This document shows, piece after piece, positions 1 through 10,445 of a DNA stretch of 64,000 bases. Source of the DNA: Bacteroidales bacterium (GTDB lineage Bacteria; Bacteroidota; Bacteroidia; Bacteroidales; UBA932). The notes below the pieces were generated by a model that worked only from the letters and a program-made list of their open reading frames with translations, ran no database searches and was not told the origin of the DNA. Position numbers and translations under genes: made by a program. Numbering within the stretch: position 1 is the stretch's first letter; each line of letters begins with the position of its first letter. The stretch covers positions 413,053 through 477,052 of the forward strand of contig JAFRNC010000001.1 in the NCBI GenBank assembly GCA_017430365.1, in the 5' to 3' direction.

Positions 1-530
1 ACGAAAGTGCGCTTGGGCAGGGTGTCGCAGGAAGATATCTCGATGCCGAATTCGTAGATTTCGTGGGAATCGTAAATCTCTTCGTTCACGGCATGCAGGC
101 CCGAGTAACCCGTGCTGTCGGCAGCGGTGCTGTAGAAAAGGGTGCGGACAGTGTTCCTGGGGCGTATCTTGAGTTCCTTGAAAGCTTTCATCAGGTCGAT
201 GACGGCGGCACAGGCGGCGGGGTCGTCGAGCGACGCGGATATCAGGGTGTACCTTTTAAGTTCTTTTTCCTTGCCCGGGAATTCTGCTATCAGGGAGTTC
301 TCCCCGGCGTTTTCCAGTGTCCAGATATCTTCGCTGTCCAGATCCTTGGCGAGGTTTAGGGTCAGAAAATCGATTCGTTTCGAACCATCGAACCTTTCAA
401 CCTGTCCGGCCATGGGGGCCTCTAGATTTGAGAAATAGGTACCTATGCGGGTTATCTGCTGTTCAGGGGTGACTTTTTTGCAAGAAACTGTCGCGAGAAC
501 CGCGAACAAGATAAGGGTTATCCTTTTCAT
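1..530 (-). CDS. Partial lipoprotein, degenerate M28 peptidase-like
   Basis: The gene starts at 530, four bases after the yggS stop, and runs off the window edge, giving about 176 residues. It begins with a lipoprotein leader, MKRITLILFAVLATVSC, so Cys17 should be lipidated and the protein anchored in the envelope. A later stretch (LISASLDDPAACAAVIDLMK, then RNTVRTLFYSTAADSTGYSG) has the layout of zinc aminopeptidases of family M28, where one expects a metal-binding HxD and then a DDNGSG-like loop. Here the histidine is replaced (SASLDD), so the visible metal site looks incomplete. The family call rests on this resemblance alone, and the missing C-terminus could change it. Likely co-transcribed with yggS. 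Confidence 0.55.
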   Translation of the reverse strand, partial: MKRITLILFAVLATVSCKKVTPEQQITRIGTYFSNLEAPMAGQVERFDGSKRIDFLTLNLAKDLDSEDIWTLENAGENSLIAEFPGKEKELKRYTLISASLDDPAACAAVIDLMKAFKELKIRPRNTVRTLFYSTAADSTGYSGLHAVNEEIYDSHEIYEFGIEISSCDTLPKRTF

Positions 531-534
531 GAGA

Positions 535-1176
535 TTATCTTTTTCCAAATATCGACGTGCCTATCCTTACAATAGTCGTGCCCTCCTCGACGGCGATCCG
601 CCAGTCCTCAGACATTCCCATCGAGACCTGGTCGCAGCCGGGAATGCATGCCAGCTTTTCGGAGAGGGCCTTCAGAGACCTGAATTCACTGCGCACTTCA
701 TCCGCGTCATCCGTGAAGGTGGCCATTCCCATGACTCCGCGGAGACGGACGTTGGGAAATTCGCCGATCCGGCCGGCGAGCTGGACGGCCTCTTCAGGTG
801 AAAGACCCTGCTTGGTGGTTTCGCGAGCGATATGTATTTCAAGGAGGATATCCATCGTCTTGCCGGCGGCACGGGCGCACTTGTCTATCTCCGCGAGCAG
901 CTTTTCGGAATCGACGGAATGGATCATGGAGGCGAACGGCACCACCATCTTGACCTTGTTGGTCTGAAGGTGCCCTATCATATGCCAGTTGATGTCGGCG
1001 GGGAGGACGGCTGCCTTGGCAGCCATTTCCTGCGGACGGTTCTCCCCGAAATCCCTCTGGCCTGCTCCGTAGGCCTCGAGTATGGCTTCGACAGGCTTGA
1101 ATTTGGAAACTGCCACCAACTTGACTGTCGGTGGCAGCTCATGTCTTATCTGCAAAATCGCTGAAGTGATTGACAT
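535..1176 (-). CDS. yggS: PLP homeostasis protein YggS/PROSC family
   Basis: A cytosolic pyridoxal-phosphate-binding protein that buffers and delivers PLP; the family has an alanine-racemase-like barrel but no known catalytic activity. At 213 residues it has normal length. The PLP lysine is in VAVSKF (Lys25), and the family signatures FGENRPQE, WHMIGHLQTNKVK and SMGMSEDW are all present. The start at 1176 is two bases from the yidC stop, so it is translated from the same mRNA as DUF349-yidC upstream and the lipoprotein downstream. Confidence 0.93.
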   Translation of the reverse strand: MSITSAILQIRHELPPTVKLVAVSKFKPVEAILEAYGAGQRDFGENRPQEMAAKAAVLPADINWHMIGHLQTNKVKMVVPFASMIHSVDSEKLLAEIDKCARAAGKTMDILLEIHIARETTKQGLSPEEAVQLAGRIGEFPNVRLRGVMGMATFTDDADEVRSEFRSLKALSEKLACIPGCDQVSMGMSEDWRIAVEEGTTIVRIGTSIFGKR

Positions 1177-1178
1177 TT

Positions 1179-3032
1179 TTATCTTTTCTTGGACTGCTGT
1201 TTCATCTGCTCCTGCTGGGCCTTGTAAGCGGCGTCCAGCCTTTCGCGGAACTTGGATTTCTTCTGGGGCTCCTTGGAATTTGCCTTCTTCTTGAGGTTTT
1301 CGTAGATTTTGTCCTCATCGACGAACCACTTGCGGATCACCCAGTTCTGACCGATGGTGATTATGTTCGAGAGCAGGTAATAGTAACTCAGACCTGCCGA
1401 CAGGTTGTTGCAGATGAAAACCATCATTATCGGCATCAGCCAGACCTGCATGAACTCCATGCCGGGCATCGTCTGTGTGCTCGGCTGCTGGGACATCGTC
1501 ATCTTGGAATAACCCCACATGGAAACACCCATGAGGAGCGCGAAGAGGGACATGTGGTCGCCGTAGAGCGGGATCTTGAAACCGAAGTCGAGGATCGAGT
1601 CATAGGCGCTCAGGTCGTGGCACCAGAGGAATCCCTGCTGGCGCAGCTCGATGGAAGCAGGGAAGAAGCGGAACATGGCCCACAGGATGGGGAACTGGAG
1701 CAGGATGGGGAGACAGCCTCCCCACATGCTGACCCCGGCCCTGCGGTAGAGGTCCATAGTGGCCTGCTGCTTCTTCATCGCATCTTCCTGCTTGGGATAC
1801 TTGGCGTTGATCTTGTCGATCTCGGGCTTGAGCACCCTCATCTTGGCGGAGGAAGAATAGGACTTCCACGTAAGCGGCGAGATCACCAGCTTGATCATGA
1901 TGGTCAGAATCAGGATGATCAGGCCGTAGCTGCTGATGAATCTGCTCAGCCAGTTGAAGGTAGGGATGATGATGTAGCGGCTGATGGTGCCGATTACCCT
2001 TCCGCCCAGCGGGATGATCTTCTCGAAATCCTCACCGTAGCTCTTCAGGGTATAGAAGTGGTTCGGACCGAAGTAGAAGTTGAAGGGGAGGGTGAAGTCT
2101 TCGCTGCGGGTGTCGAGCGCGACGCTCATCTCCGCTCCTGACTGCATCAGGGTGCCGTCGGTGTTGTCTTCGGGATAGAATTTGTTGACCAGCTTGCCGG
2201 CCTGGAAGCCTTCCTCGGCAACGAGGATGGCGGAGAAGAACTGCTGCTGGAAACCGAACCAGCGTATGCTGGAGCTGAAACTCTCCTCGGCCGAGTCACG
2301 CCTCTTGCCGAGCGTCTTCACGTCGTTGTTCGCCAGATATTTGTAGGCGACGCCAGAGTAGTTGCGCTCGTTCTGGTAGCCTTTCTCGAGCCTGGGGACG
2401 TCGAGCACCCATTTGAGGGTCATCTGTCCGGTGTGGCGGTCGAGGACCTTGTCCATGCCGTAGAAACGGAGACGGTAGTTCAGCATGTAGCTGCCGCTTG
2501 CCAGCGAGTATACCGCGTCGATCCAGGAATTCTGCTCGAACTGCAGGCGGAGGGTGAGGGTGCTGTCTGTACTCTCGACCGGGCTGAAGTTCAGGTCGCT
2601 CGAATTGAGCCACTGGTTGGTGTTGAGTTCCAGGTCGAAGAGACTCTTGTCGGGACGTACCAGATAGAGGGCGGTGCTGTCATGGGCGTAGTAATCCTTG
2701 ACGAGCACCTCGTATGGCTGGGCGCCCTTCGATGATATCCTGACACGGATCTTGTCGTTCTCGAGATTGTACCATGCGGTCTCGGCCTGGCTTGCCATGT
2801 TGAGATATTCCTGGCCGTAGTCGGCCTCCTCGGGGAGGGCCTCAGCCGTCAGGGTATCTTCAGCCGCTTCAGGAACAGTGCCGTTCTCGATAGCCGCAAC
2901 GGTGGCCAGGGAGTCGCGGACCAGTATCTCTTTCTGCCTTTTCTCGAATTGTTTGGTGTTGTACCAGCTGAACACCAACAGGATTACACCTATCAGCGCA
3001 AAGCCGACGATGCTGCTTCTCTTTTCGTTCAT
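1179..3032 (-). CDS. yidC: Membrane protein insertase YidC
   Basis: Inner-membrane insertase that places proteins in the bilayer alone or with SecYEG. The 617 residues show an N-terminal signal-anchor (about 8-25), a large periplasmic domain (about 60-350), then the conserved helical core with FISSYGLIILILTIMIK, the cytoplasmic hairpin (about 390-430), GCLPILLQFPILWAMF and later transmembrane segments, ending in a very basic tail (last 30 residues). Length and order match Gram-negative YidC of Bacteroidota. It lies 12 nt after the DUF349 gene and 2 nt before yggS. Confidence 0.96.
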   Translation of the reverse strand: MNEKRSSIVGFALIGVILLVFSWYNTKQFEKRQKEILVRDSLATVAAIENGTVPEAAEDTLTAEALPEEADYGQEYLNMASQAETAWYNLENDKIRVRISSKGAQPYEVLVKDYYAHDSTALYLVRPDKSLFDLELNTNQWLNSSDLNFSPVESTDSTLTLRLQFEQNSWIDAVYSLASGSYMLNYRLRFYGMDKVLDRHTGQMTLKWVLDVPRLEKGYQNERNYSGVAYKYLANNDVKTLGKRRDSAEESFSSSIRWFGFQQQFFSAILVAEEGFQAGKLVNKFYPEDNTDGTLMQSGAEMSVALDTRSEDFTLPFNFYFGPNHFYTLKSYGEDFEKIIPLGGRVIGTISRYIIIPTFNWLSRFISSYGLIILILTIMIKLVISPLTWKSYSSSAKMRVLKPEIDKINAKYPKQEDAMKKQQATMDLYRRAGVSMWGGCLPILLQFPILWAMFRFFPASIELRQQGFLWCHDLSAYDSILDFGFKIPLYGDHMSLFALLMGVSMWGYSKMTMSQQPSTQTMPGMEFMQVWLMPIMMVFICNNLSAGLSYYYLLSNIITIGQNWVIRKWFVDEDKIYENLKKKANSKEPQKKSKFRERLDAAYKAQQEQMKQQSKKR

Positions 3033-3044
3033 TATGCGCTCCGG

Positions 3045-4901
3045 TTACTCCTGCTCGTGTTCGAGGTCGAATTCCTTGATCTTCTCTTCCAGTTCCGCCA
3101 GTTCCTGGCGCGCGATGTCGATCTTCTTGTTGAGTTCCTCGAGGAGGGCCTGGGCGTTCTTGGACTGGGAGAAGAATCCCATATTGTTCTCCCAGGTGGC
3201 GATTTCCTGCTCCTTCTTCATGAACTTCTGGACGAGACGGTCGCGCTCGGTGCGGATTGCACGGTCTGCCTTGGCTCCGAAGCGGCTGCCGCCTTCCTTG
3301 AACTCGGCGAATTTCTCGTTCATCGCCTTGCGGAAGGCGTCCTGGATGCGGCTCTTTTCCTTGAAGGGAACGAAACCGATAGCGTTCCAGCGCTCCTGGA
3401 AAGCCCTGAGGGCCTCACGGGCCTCTTCACGGTCTTCGATGACATATTCCTTGATTTCGGCGATCAGGTCGCGCTTCTTGTTTAGGTTTTCGACCTGCTC
3501 GGAATCCTGGCTGCCGTAGTGCTTGTCGCGGTTGTTGAAGAATTCGTCGCAAGCGGCACGGAAACGTTTCCATACCTGCTCCGATTTCTTGCGGGAAACG
3601 GGACCGATCTCCTTCCATGCCTTCTGGAGTTCGATGAAGTCTTCGCTTGCCTTCTTCCAGTCGGTGCTTTCCTTGAGGGCCTCGGCTTTCTCGCAGAGCT
3701 CGATCTTCTTGACAAGATTGTCCTGCATCTGGTTCTTGAAATCGGAATAGAAGTCGCGCTTGCGGGCGAAGAACTCGTCGCATCCGGCACGGAAGCGGTC
3801 GTAGATCTTCTGGTTGTCCTTCTTGGAGGCGAAACCGATCTTCTTCCACTCCTTCTGAATGTTCTCGATCTCCTTGGTGAGGGTGTTCCATGTGGTGGAA
3901 TCCTTGATCTCGGCCTTGGCGATCTCCTCGATCTTCTCGCAGAGTGCGGTCTTGGCCTCGAGATTCTCCTTCTGGCTTCCCTTCTGGCTCTCGAAGAATG
4001 CCTGGTGCTTCTTGTTGATCACGGCGGTGGCGGCGCGGAAGCGCTCCCATATGGAATCGCGGAACTCCTTGCTCACGGGGCCGAGTTCCTTCCACTGCTC
4101 GTGGAGTTTCTGGAGCGTGCGGAACGCACCCACCACATCTTCCTCGTCGGCGAGGGATTCAGCCCTTTCGCAGAGCTTCTCCTTGGCTTCGAGATTCTTC
4201 TTGAAGTCGAGGTCGCGGAACTCCTTGTTGATCTTCACATAGTCGTAGAACATCTCGACATAGTGCTGGTAGGTGTCGTAGAGGTCCTTGACCTTTGCCT
4301 GGGGCACAGGACCGATCGTCCGCCAGCGGTTCTGGATCTCGCGGAAGCGGGGGAATGTCTGGTTGAGATCCTCGCTGGCTTCGAGCAGCGCCTTGAGGTC
4401 TTCGATGACGGCGAGCTTGGCCTCGTAGTTCTCCTCCTTGTTCTTCTCCATCTCCTGCGTGAATACGGCTCTCTTCGCCTTGTATTGGCTATAAAGATCC
4501 TTGAACCCGCGTTCGATCTCGGCAAAGGGGTTGACGGAGACGGCCTCGTCGGTCTTTTCCTCCTGTTCCGGGACCTCTCCCTCCGCAGCTGCGGCGGGGG
4601 CCTCCGGAACGGTCGTTCCGGCAGGCTGCTCGAGGCCGGAGGCGATCTTCTCCTTGCGCAGGTTCTTGTAGAATGCCGCCTTGAGGGCTTCGGCATTCTT
4701 GTAGAGCTGCTGCATGTTATCGCCTTCGATCAGCTCCTTGAAGGTGTCGACAATCTCTTTGAGACCCTTGTCCGAGAAATCGCTCCTGACGTTTTCCGTT
4801 TCGGTCTCCGTGTGGGTTTCGGCTGCCGTTGCGACAGCTTCTTCCTGGCTTTCTACTGGCTGTTCCACGATGGGCTCAACCGGGTTAAGATCTTCACTCA
4901 T
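3045..4901 (-). CDS. DUF349 repeat protein
   Basis: A 618-residue, highly charged, helical protein of unknown function. After an acidic N-terminus (about 1-130) come five repeats, each marked by a W-x-x-[IL]-G-[PF] core: [43 protein letters not shown] and [11 protein letters not shown]. Each is followed by a basic [16 protein letters not shown] helix. This repeat set is the DUF349 family, common in Bacteroidota and Actinobacteria. The C-terminal 70 residues are predicted coiled coil. No signal peptide is seen, so it is probably cytosolic. First gene of the minus-strand operon, divergent from trmD. No role should be assigned beyond the domain name. Confidence 0.9.
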   Translation of the reverse strand: MSEDLNPVEPIVEQPVESQEEAVATAAETHTETETENVRSDFSDKGLKEIVDTFKELIEGDNMQQLYKNAEALKAAFYKNLRKEKIASGLEQPAGTTVPEAPAAAAEGEVPEQEEKTDEAVSVNPFAEIERGFKDLYSQYKAKRAVFTQEMEKNKEENYEAKLAVIEDLKALLEASEDLNQTFPRFREIQNRWRTIGPVPQAKVKDLYDTYQHYVEMFYDYVKINKEFRDLDFKKNLEAKEKLCERAESLADEEDVVGAFRTLQKLHEQWKELGPVSKEFRDSIWERFRAATAVINKKHQAFFESQKGSQKENLEAKTALCEKIEEIAKAEIKDSTTWNTLTKEIENIQKEWKKIGFASKKDNQKIYDRFRAGCDEFFARKRDFYSDFKNQMQDNLVKKIELCEKAEALKESTDWKKASEDFIELQKAWKEIGPVSRKKSEQVWKRFRAACDEFFNNRDKHYGSQDSEQVENLNKKRDLIAEIKEYVIEDREEAREALRAFQERWNAIGFVPFKEKSRIQDAFRKAMNEKFAEFKEGGSRFGAKADRAIRTERDRLVQKFMKKEQEIATWENNMGFFSQSKNAQALLEELNKKIDIARQELAELEEKIKEFDLEHEQE

Positions 4902-4929
4902 TTCTTTTTTGTTGTTTGGTTGTAACTTG

Positions 4930-4967
4930 CAAATATAGTCTTTTTTTGCAAATAATCACTATTTTTG
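4930..4967. promoter_or_regulatory. Divergent promoters between DUF349 and trmD
   Basis: On the minus strand 4930-4937 reads TATATTTG, the Bacteroidota -7 box, for the DUF349 operon. On the plus strand 4960-4967 reads TATTTTTG, ending 8 nt before the trmD ATG. No convincing -33 element at normal spacing was found for either, so only the -7 boxes are claimed. Confidence 0.55.
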
Positions 4968-4975
4968 CACCGGCT

Positions 4976-5653
4976 ATGAGAATTGATATCCTGACCGTCG
5001 TTCCGGAGCTGCTTGAGAGCCCTCTCGGATACTCCATCGTCAAACGTGCCCGTGAAAAGGGGCTCGTCGAAATCTTCGTCCACAACATCCGTGAATACGG
5101 CAAAGGCCGTTACCGCCAGGTAGATGACTACAGTTTCGGCGGCGACGCCGGAATGGTGATGATGATCGAACCCGTGTTCAACCTGATGGAGAAACTCAAG
5201 GCTGAACGTACCTACGACGAGATCATTTTCACATCTCCCGACGGCGAACAGTTCACGCAGCAGGTGGCCAACGAACTGTCCTGCAAGGAGAACATGATGA
5301 TCCTGTGCGGCCACTACAAGGGCATTGACCACCGTATCCGCGAACATCTCATTACGCGTGAGATAACGGTGGGGGACTACGTGCTCAGCGGAGGTGAATT
5401 GCCTGCGGCCATCATTACGGACGCCGTGGTGCGTCTTATTCCGGGAGCCCTCGGGGACGAGACTTCCGCCCTCTCCGATTCGTTCCAGGACGGACTTCTG
5501 GCGCCGCCGGTCTACACCCGTCCCGCAGAGTTCAACGGCTGGAAAGTTCCCGACGTCCTTCTCTCGGGAGATCCGAAGAAGATCGCCGCCTGGCAGGACG
5601 AGCAGGCTCTCGAGCGTACCCGCCGCCTCCGTCCCGGACTCCTCGGGAACTGA
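4976..5653 (+). CDS. trmD: tRNA (guanine-N1)-methyltransferase TrmD
   Basis: SPOUT-class enzyme that methylates G37 of tRNAs from S-adenosylmethionine, preventing +1 frameshifting. The ATG at 4976 gives 226 residues beginning [13 protein letters not shown], the canonical TrmD N-terminus; the frame is open upstream but that part lies in the promoter. The knot region is recognisable: [13 protein letters not shown] (about 50-62), [12 protein letters not shown] (about 110-121) and [15 protein letters not shown] (about 130-144). Monocistronic; it stands alone rather than beside rimM or rplS. Confidence 0.96.
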   Translation: MRIDILTVVPELLESPLGYSIVKRAREKGLVEIFVHNIREYGKGRYRQVDDYSFGGDAGMVMMIEPVFNLMEKLKAERTYDEIIFTSPDGEQFTQQVANELSCKENMMILCGHYKGIDHRIREHLITREITVGDYVLSGGELPAAIITDAVVRLIPGALGDETSALSDSFQDGLLAPPVYTRPAEFNGWKVPDVLLSGDPKKIAAWQDEQALERTRRLRPGLLGN

Positions 5654-5673
5654 CCGCTCCCCATTCTTTGGTA

Positions 5674-5704
5674 TTTGAAAGAAAGAATCTTTTTCGTATA
5701 TTTG
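5674..5704 (+). promoter_or_regulatory. Promoter of 5'-nucleotidase gene
   Basis: TTTG at 5674-5677, a 19-nt spacer and TATATTTG at 5697-5704 match the Bacteroidota primary sigma-factor consensus. The ATG follows at 5722, leaving a leader of about 10 nt. Confidence 0.75.
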
Positions 5705-5721
5705 TAACAAACTGCAATACA

Positions 5722-7341
5722 ATGAAAAAGATTCTTCTCCCTTTGATGCTTCTGGCTCTTGCCGTTGCGTGCGGTCCGAAGCATACACCTGCCGGCGATA
5801 CTTCCCCGAAGGCCTCCGACATCGTCATCCTCTATGACAACGATGTCCACTGTTCGGTTGACGGCTACGCCAACATGGCTGCGCTGAAGGCCGAGATGCT
5901 GACCAGGACTCCGTATGTCACGCTCGTCTCCAACGGAGACTTCGTGCAGGGCGGAAGTCTCGGAGCCGCTTCTAAGGGCGGATATATAGTTGAAATAATG
6001 AATGCCGCGGGTTACGACATCGTCATCCCCGGCAACCACGAATTCGACTTCGCGATCCCCAGACTTATGGAGCTGACGTCGGCGCTGAATGCGACGACAC
6101 TGTGCTGCAACCTAATCGACCTGAGGGCGGACAAGCGGCTTTTCGAACCTTACAAAATCATCGATTACGGGGGTACGAAAGTGGCTTTCATCGGGGTCGC
6201 GACCCCCTACAGTTTCAATTCCTCCACTCCTGCCTATTTCCAGGACGACAAAGGCAACTATGTCTATTCCCTGTGTGCGGAGAACTTCTATGACAATGTC
6301 CAGAATTTCGTGAACGACGCCCGCAGCCAGGGAGCCGACTATGTCGTGGCGATGACCCACCTCGGCGATGACGTCGAGTACGATCCGATCAACTCCCAGT
6401 CGCTCGCATGGAAGACTGAAGGAATCGATGTGATCATAGACGGCCACTCACACAGCCTTGTCCCGGAACGCGAACTGGTCAACAAGGCAGGCCGCAAGGT
6501 GCTCTATTCCCAGACCGGGGCACACTTCGAGAATCTCGGCGTGCTCAAGATCCGTCCCGGCAAGGGGTGCTCGGTCGGGCTCATCCCTGTCAAGGATTAT
6601 CCCAACAAGGATCCCAAGGTGGAGAAAGTCATCGCTGAGAAGAAGAGTGATTACGCCAAGATAGGCGGCCGCAGGATCGGCGCTTCGGAAGTGATGCTTC
6701 CGGCCAAGAATTCCGACGGGGACTGGCTGGTCCGCAAATACGAGACTTCGCTCGGAGATTTCTGCGCCGACGCATTCCGGTTCACGCTCGGCACCGATAT
6801 CGCGCTGGTGGGGGGAGGCTCGCTCCGCAAGGACCTGCCCGCTGGCGACATCAAGTTCGACGACATCTTCAACGTGTTCCCCTTCAGCAATATGGTGTGC
6901 AAGGCTGAACTGACCGGAAAACAGATACTGGACGTGCTGGAATTCTCGGTCGGGGCGTGGCCCGCCGATTTCGGAGGATTCCTCCAGGTTTCCGGTCTGA
7001 CGTTCGAATTCGATCCTTCGATAGAGAGCCCCGTGGTCTATGACATCAACAAGGCTTTCGTCCGTATCGACGCCGGGGAACGCCGGGTGTTCAACGTGCG
7101 TATACTCAACAAGGATACCGGCATTTACGAGCCCATCGACCACGAAAAGACCTATACCGTGGGAGGAACGGCATACCTGCTCCGCGATGCTGGCGACGGC
7201 TACGAGATGCTCAACGGAGTCGGCTACAATCTCGGTATCCCCGATGTCAACCTTCTCGAGAAGTATATTGTGGAATTCCTTAAAGGAGAAATCCTTACGT
7301 CCCAGTACGGACAGGATGCCGACAGGATAATCCGCAAGTAG
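5722..7341 (+). CDS. 5'-nucleotidase / UDP-sugar hydrolase family lipoprotein
   Basis: Envelope metallophosphoesterase of the UshA/5'-nucleotidase family, expected to dephosphorylate nucleotides or related phosphodiesters outside the cytoplasm. The start at 5722 gives a lipoprotein leader with lipobox AVAC. The N-terminal metal site is intact: ILYDNDVH, SNGDFVQG, PGNHEFDF, THLGDD and DGHSHS. The C-terminal substrate domain begins near residue 330 with LGDFCADAFRFTLGTDIA and ends near VGGTAYLLRDAGDGYEM. About 540 residues, full length. A second, differently anchored paralog sits at 41095-42771. Own promoter upstream, hairpin terminator downstream. Confidence 0.9.
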   Translation: MKKILLPLMLLALAVACGPKHTPAGDTSPKASDIVILYDNDVHCSVDGYANMAALKAEMLTRTPYVTLVSNGDFVQGGSLGAASKGGYIVEIMNAAGYDIVIPGNHEFDFAIPRLMELTSALNATTLCCNLIDLRADKRLFEPYKIIDYGGTKVAFIGVATPYSFNSSTPAYFQDDKGNYVYSLCAENFYDNVQNFVNDARSQGADYVVAMTHLGDDVEYDPINSQSLAWKTEGIDVIIDGHSHSLVPERELVNKAGRKVLYSQTGAHFENLGVLKIRPGKGCSVGLIPVKDYPNKDPKVEKVIAEKKSDYAKIGGRRIGASEVMLPAKNSDGDWLVRKYETSLGDFCADAFRFTLGTDIALVGGGSLRKDLPAGDIKFDDIFNVFPFSNMVCKAELTGKQILDVLEFSVGAWPADFGGFLQVSGLTFEFDPSIESPVVYDINKAFVRIDAGERRVFNVRILNKDTGIYEPIDHEKTYTVGGTAYLLRDAGDGYEMLNGVGYNLGIPDVNLLEKYIVEFLKGEILTSQYGQDADRIIRK

Positions 7342-7362
7342 GCAAAGCGCCGTGCATAAAAC

Positions 7363-7393
7363 AAGCGCCCGGGTTTTCCCGGGCGCTTTCTTT
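7363..7393. terminator. Bidirectional terminator, 5'-nucleotidase / gapA
   Basis: A 9-bp GC stem (7365-7373 with 7378-7386) around a TTTT loop, flanked by A residues on the left and T residues on the right, lies between two convergent genes and can serve both. Confidence 0.85.
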
Positions 7394-7414
7394 TCATTGC
7401 CTTTCCGTCAGAGA

Positions 7415-8452
<1,038 letters not shown>

Positions 8453-8457
8453 TCACG

Positions 8458-8496
8458 CAAATGTAGTAATAATTTTTTTTATTATTCCTATCTTTG
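8458..8496. promoter_or_regulatory. Divergent -7 boxes for gapA and surE
   Basis: The minus strand of 8458-8465 reads TACATTTG (gapA) and the plus strand of 8489-8496 reads TATCTTTG (surE). The A/T-rich stretch between them offers no clear -33 boxes. Confidence 0.55.
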
Positions 8497-8513
8497 TAAT
8501 TCAAACGAAAAAA

Positions 8514-9317
8514 ATGGAAAATACCCGGGAAATACTGGTAACCAACGATGACGGATATTCCGCACTGGGAATCCGGGTTCTGGCGGAGATGCTCCGCGAT
8601 TACGGCAATGTGACCGTGGTGGCTCCCAGGGAACCCCAGTCGGGGAAGTCGGTTTCCCTGACCCTCGACAAACCGCTCATGATAGAACTGCTGGGAGAAC
8701 ATGCGGCGGAAGGGGGGAAAGGATCGCTGCGCGCATATTCCCTTACCGGAACGCCTGCCGACTGCGCCAAGCTCGGCATCAACATGTATATCCACGAGGG
8801 CCGTCTTCCCGACCTCCTAGTATCCGGAATAAACCACGGTTCGAACGCATCCGCCGCATCCATCTACAGCGGGACCCTCGGCGCGGCCGAGGAAGGCACC
8901 CTCTACGGGGTTCCTTCCGTAGGGCTTTCCGTCAATACCCACGATCCCAATGCCGATTTCGACGGCTCTCTGTTCTATGGACGCAAAGTGGTTGAACGGG
9001 TTCTGGCCGAAGGACTCCGTCCCGGCATTTATCTGAACGTGAACGTTCCCGCGATCCCCAGGGATGATATCCGCGGCATCCGTTTCGGACGCCAGGGCCT
9101 GGGCCGCTGGATCAAGGAGTTCGACCACAGGATCACCCTGCGCGGAAAGCACTATTTCTGGATGGTGGGCGAGTTCGAGGATCTCGATGATCCCGGAGCC
9201 CCCGATGCCGACCACCACATAGTGGACGGCGGGTATGTCTCCATAGTGCCCCATCGTGTCGACACGACCGACTACGGGGAGATGGAGAGGCTCGGTGCAG
9301 AGTGGACATTTGACTAG
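8514..9317 (+). CDS. surE: 5'/3'-nucleotidase SurE
   Basis: Cytosolic metal-dependent phosphatase for nucleoside monophosphates and short polyphosphate. The ATG at 8514 gives 267 residues starting MENTREILVTNDDGYSALGI, which carries the acidic metal site (NDD). GTPADCAKLG and SGINHGSNASAASIYSGTLG follow in the usual order. The six-base gap to lpxB indicates an operon; surE next to lpxB is a familiar Bacteroidota arrangement. Confidence 0.95.
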   Translation: MENTREILVTNDDGYSALGIRVLAEMLRDYGNVTVVAPREPQSGKSVSLTLDKPLMIELLGEHAAEGGKGSLRAYSLTGTPADCAKLGINMYIHEGRLPDLLVSGINHGSNASAASIYSGTLGAAEEGTLYGVPSVGLSVNTHDPNADFDGSLFYGRKVVERVLAEGLRPGIYLNVNVPAIPRDDIRGIRFGRQGLGRWIKEFDHRITLRGKHYFWMVGEFEDLDDPGAPDADHHIVDGGYVSIVPHRVDTTDYGEMERLGAEWTFD

Positions 9318-9323
9318 CATCCC

Positions 9324-10445
9324 ATGAAATATTACATCATAGCCGGCGAAGCTTCGGGCGATCTCCACGCATCCAACCTGATGCGGGGGCTTTTCTCGAA
9401 GGATCCCTCCTGCGACATACGCTTTTGGGGAGGCGATGCCATGTCGGCTGTGGGGGGCACTCGGGTCCGCCATTACCGTGATATGGCGGTCATGGGACTC
9501 GTGGAAGTCGCATCGATGCTGCGGAAGATACTGGGCAACATGTCGTTCTGCCGCCGCGACATACTCGGATGGAAACCTGACGCCGTGATTCTGGTAGATT
9601 ATCCCAGTTTCAACATGAGGATCGCCAGGTTCGCCAAGGCACACGGCTTCAAGGTATTCTGGTATATCGCCCCGAAGGTGTGGGCGCACAAGGCTTGGCG
9701 CGTAAGGCCCCTTAAGAAATATGTGGACGCCCTCTATTGCATCTTTCCCTTCGAACTCGGGTGGTTCCGCAGCCACGGGATTGAGCCCCGCTATTTCGGG
9801 AATCCCCTGCCGGAGGCGATCTCCCGTGCCGGGATACACCCCCTGGAAGGAGGGGAAGGGGTGCGTAGGATAGCGCTGCTGCCCGGGAGCCGCAACTCCG
9901 AACTGAAGTTCCTCATGCCGCGGCTCGCACGGCTCGGGGATATGCTTGCCGCTGACCCGGAATTCTCGGGATATCGTCTCACAATCGCCGGTGCGCCATC
10001 GATGGATGAAGCTGCCTATAGGAAATATCTCCCTGAAGGGTCCAGCATCGAGATAGTCTCAGGCAGGACATACGACGTGCTAGGCTCTTCCGAAGCCGCC
10101 GTCATCTGCTCGGGTACAGCTTCGCTCGAGGCTGCCCTCATAGGCACGCCCCAGGTCGTGTGCTATGGTTTCAACGCCTTTACCTGGTGGGTGGTAAGCC
10201 ATACGGTCAGGGTGCGTTTCGTAAGCCTGGCGAACCTTATCCTCGACCGTTCAATCTTTGCCGAACTGCTCCAGGACGACGCTTCTCCCGAGCGGATATC
10301 GGCCGAATTGGAACGGATAGTGTTTGACGCGGATGTGAGGAAGCGCATGCAGGCCGATTATCAGGAATTGAAAGACAAATTGGGAGGTACCGGCGCCTCG
10401 GAACGGATAGCCGGAGACATTTATGAGGAAGTTACACGTTTATAA
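9324..10445 (+). CDS. lpxB: Lipid-A-disaccharide synthase
   Basis: Peripheral membrane GT19 glycosyltransferase that joins UDP-2,3-diacylglucosamine and lipid X into the lipid A disaccharide, so the cell makes LPS or a related glycolipid. The 373 residues include the N-terminal AGEASGDLHASNLM, VDYPSFNMRIA, YIAPKVWAHKAWR, LLPGSRNSELKFLMP and CSGTASLEAALIGTPQVVCY. The last 23 bases overlap the start of dapF, which suggests coupled translation. Confidence 0.96.
   Translation: MKYYIIAGEASGDLHASNLMRGLFSKDPSCDIRFWGGDAMSAVGGTRVRHYRDMAVMGLVEVASMLRKILGNMSFCRRDILGWKPDAVILVDYPSFNMRIARFAKAHGFKVFWYIAPKVWAHKAWRVRPLKKYVDALYCIFPFELGWFRSHGIEPRYFGNPLPEAISRAGIHPLEGGEGVRRIALLPGSRNSELKFLMPRLARLGDMLAADPEFSGYRLTIAGAPSMDEAAYRKYLPEGSSIEIVSGRTYDVLGSSEAAVICSGTASLEAALIGTPQVVCYGFNAFTWWVVSHTVRVRFVSLANLILDRSIFAELLQDDASPERISAELERIVFDADVRKRMQADYQELKDKLGGTGASERIAGDIYEEVTRL

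Noticed and set aside
3519..4925. A 468-codon open frame on the plus strand opposite the DUF349 gene
   Set aside because: It is leucine/glutamate-rich and low in complexity, mirrors the charged repeats of DUF349, and has no start signal; a shadow of biased codon use.
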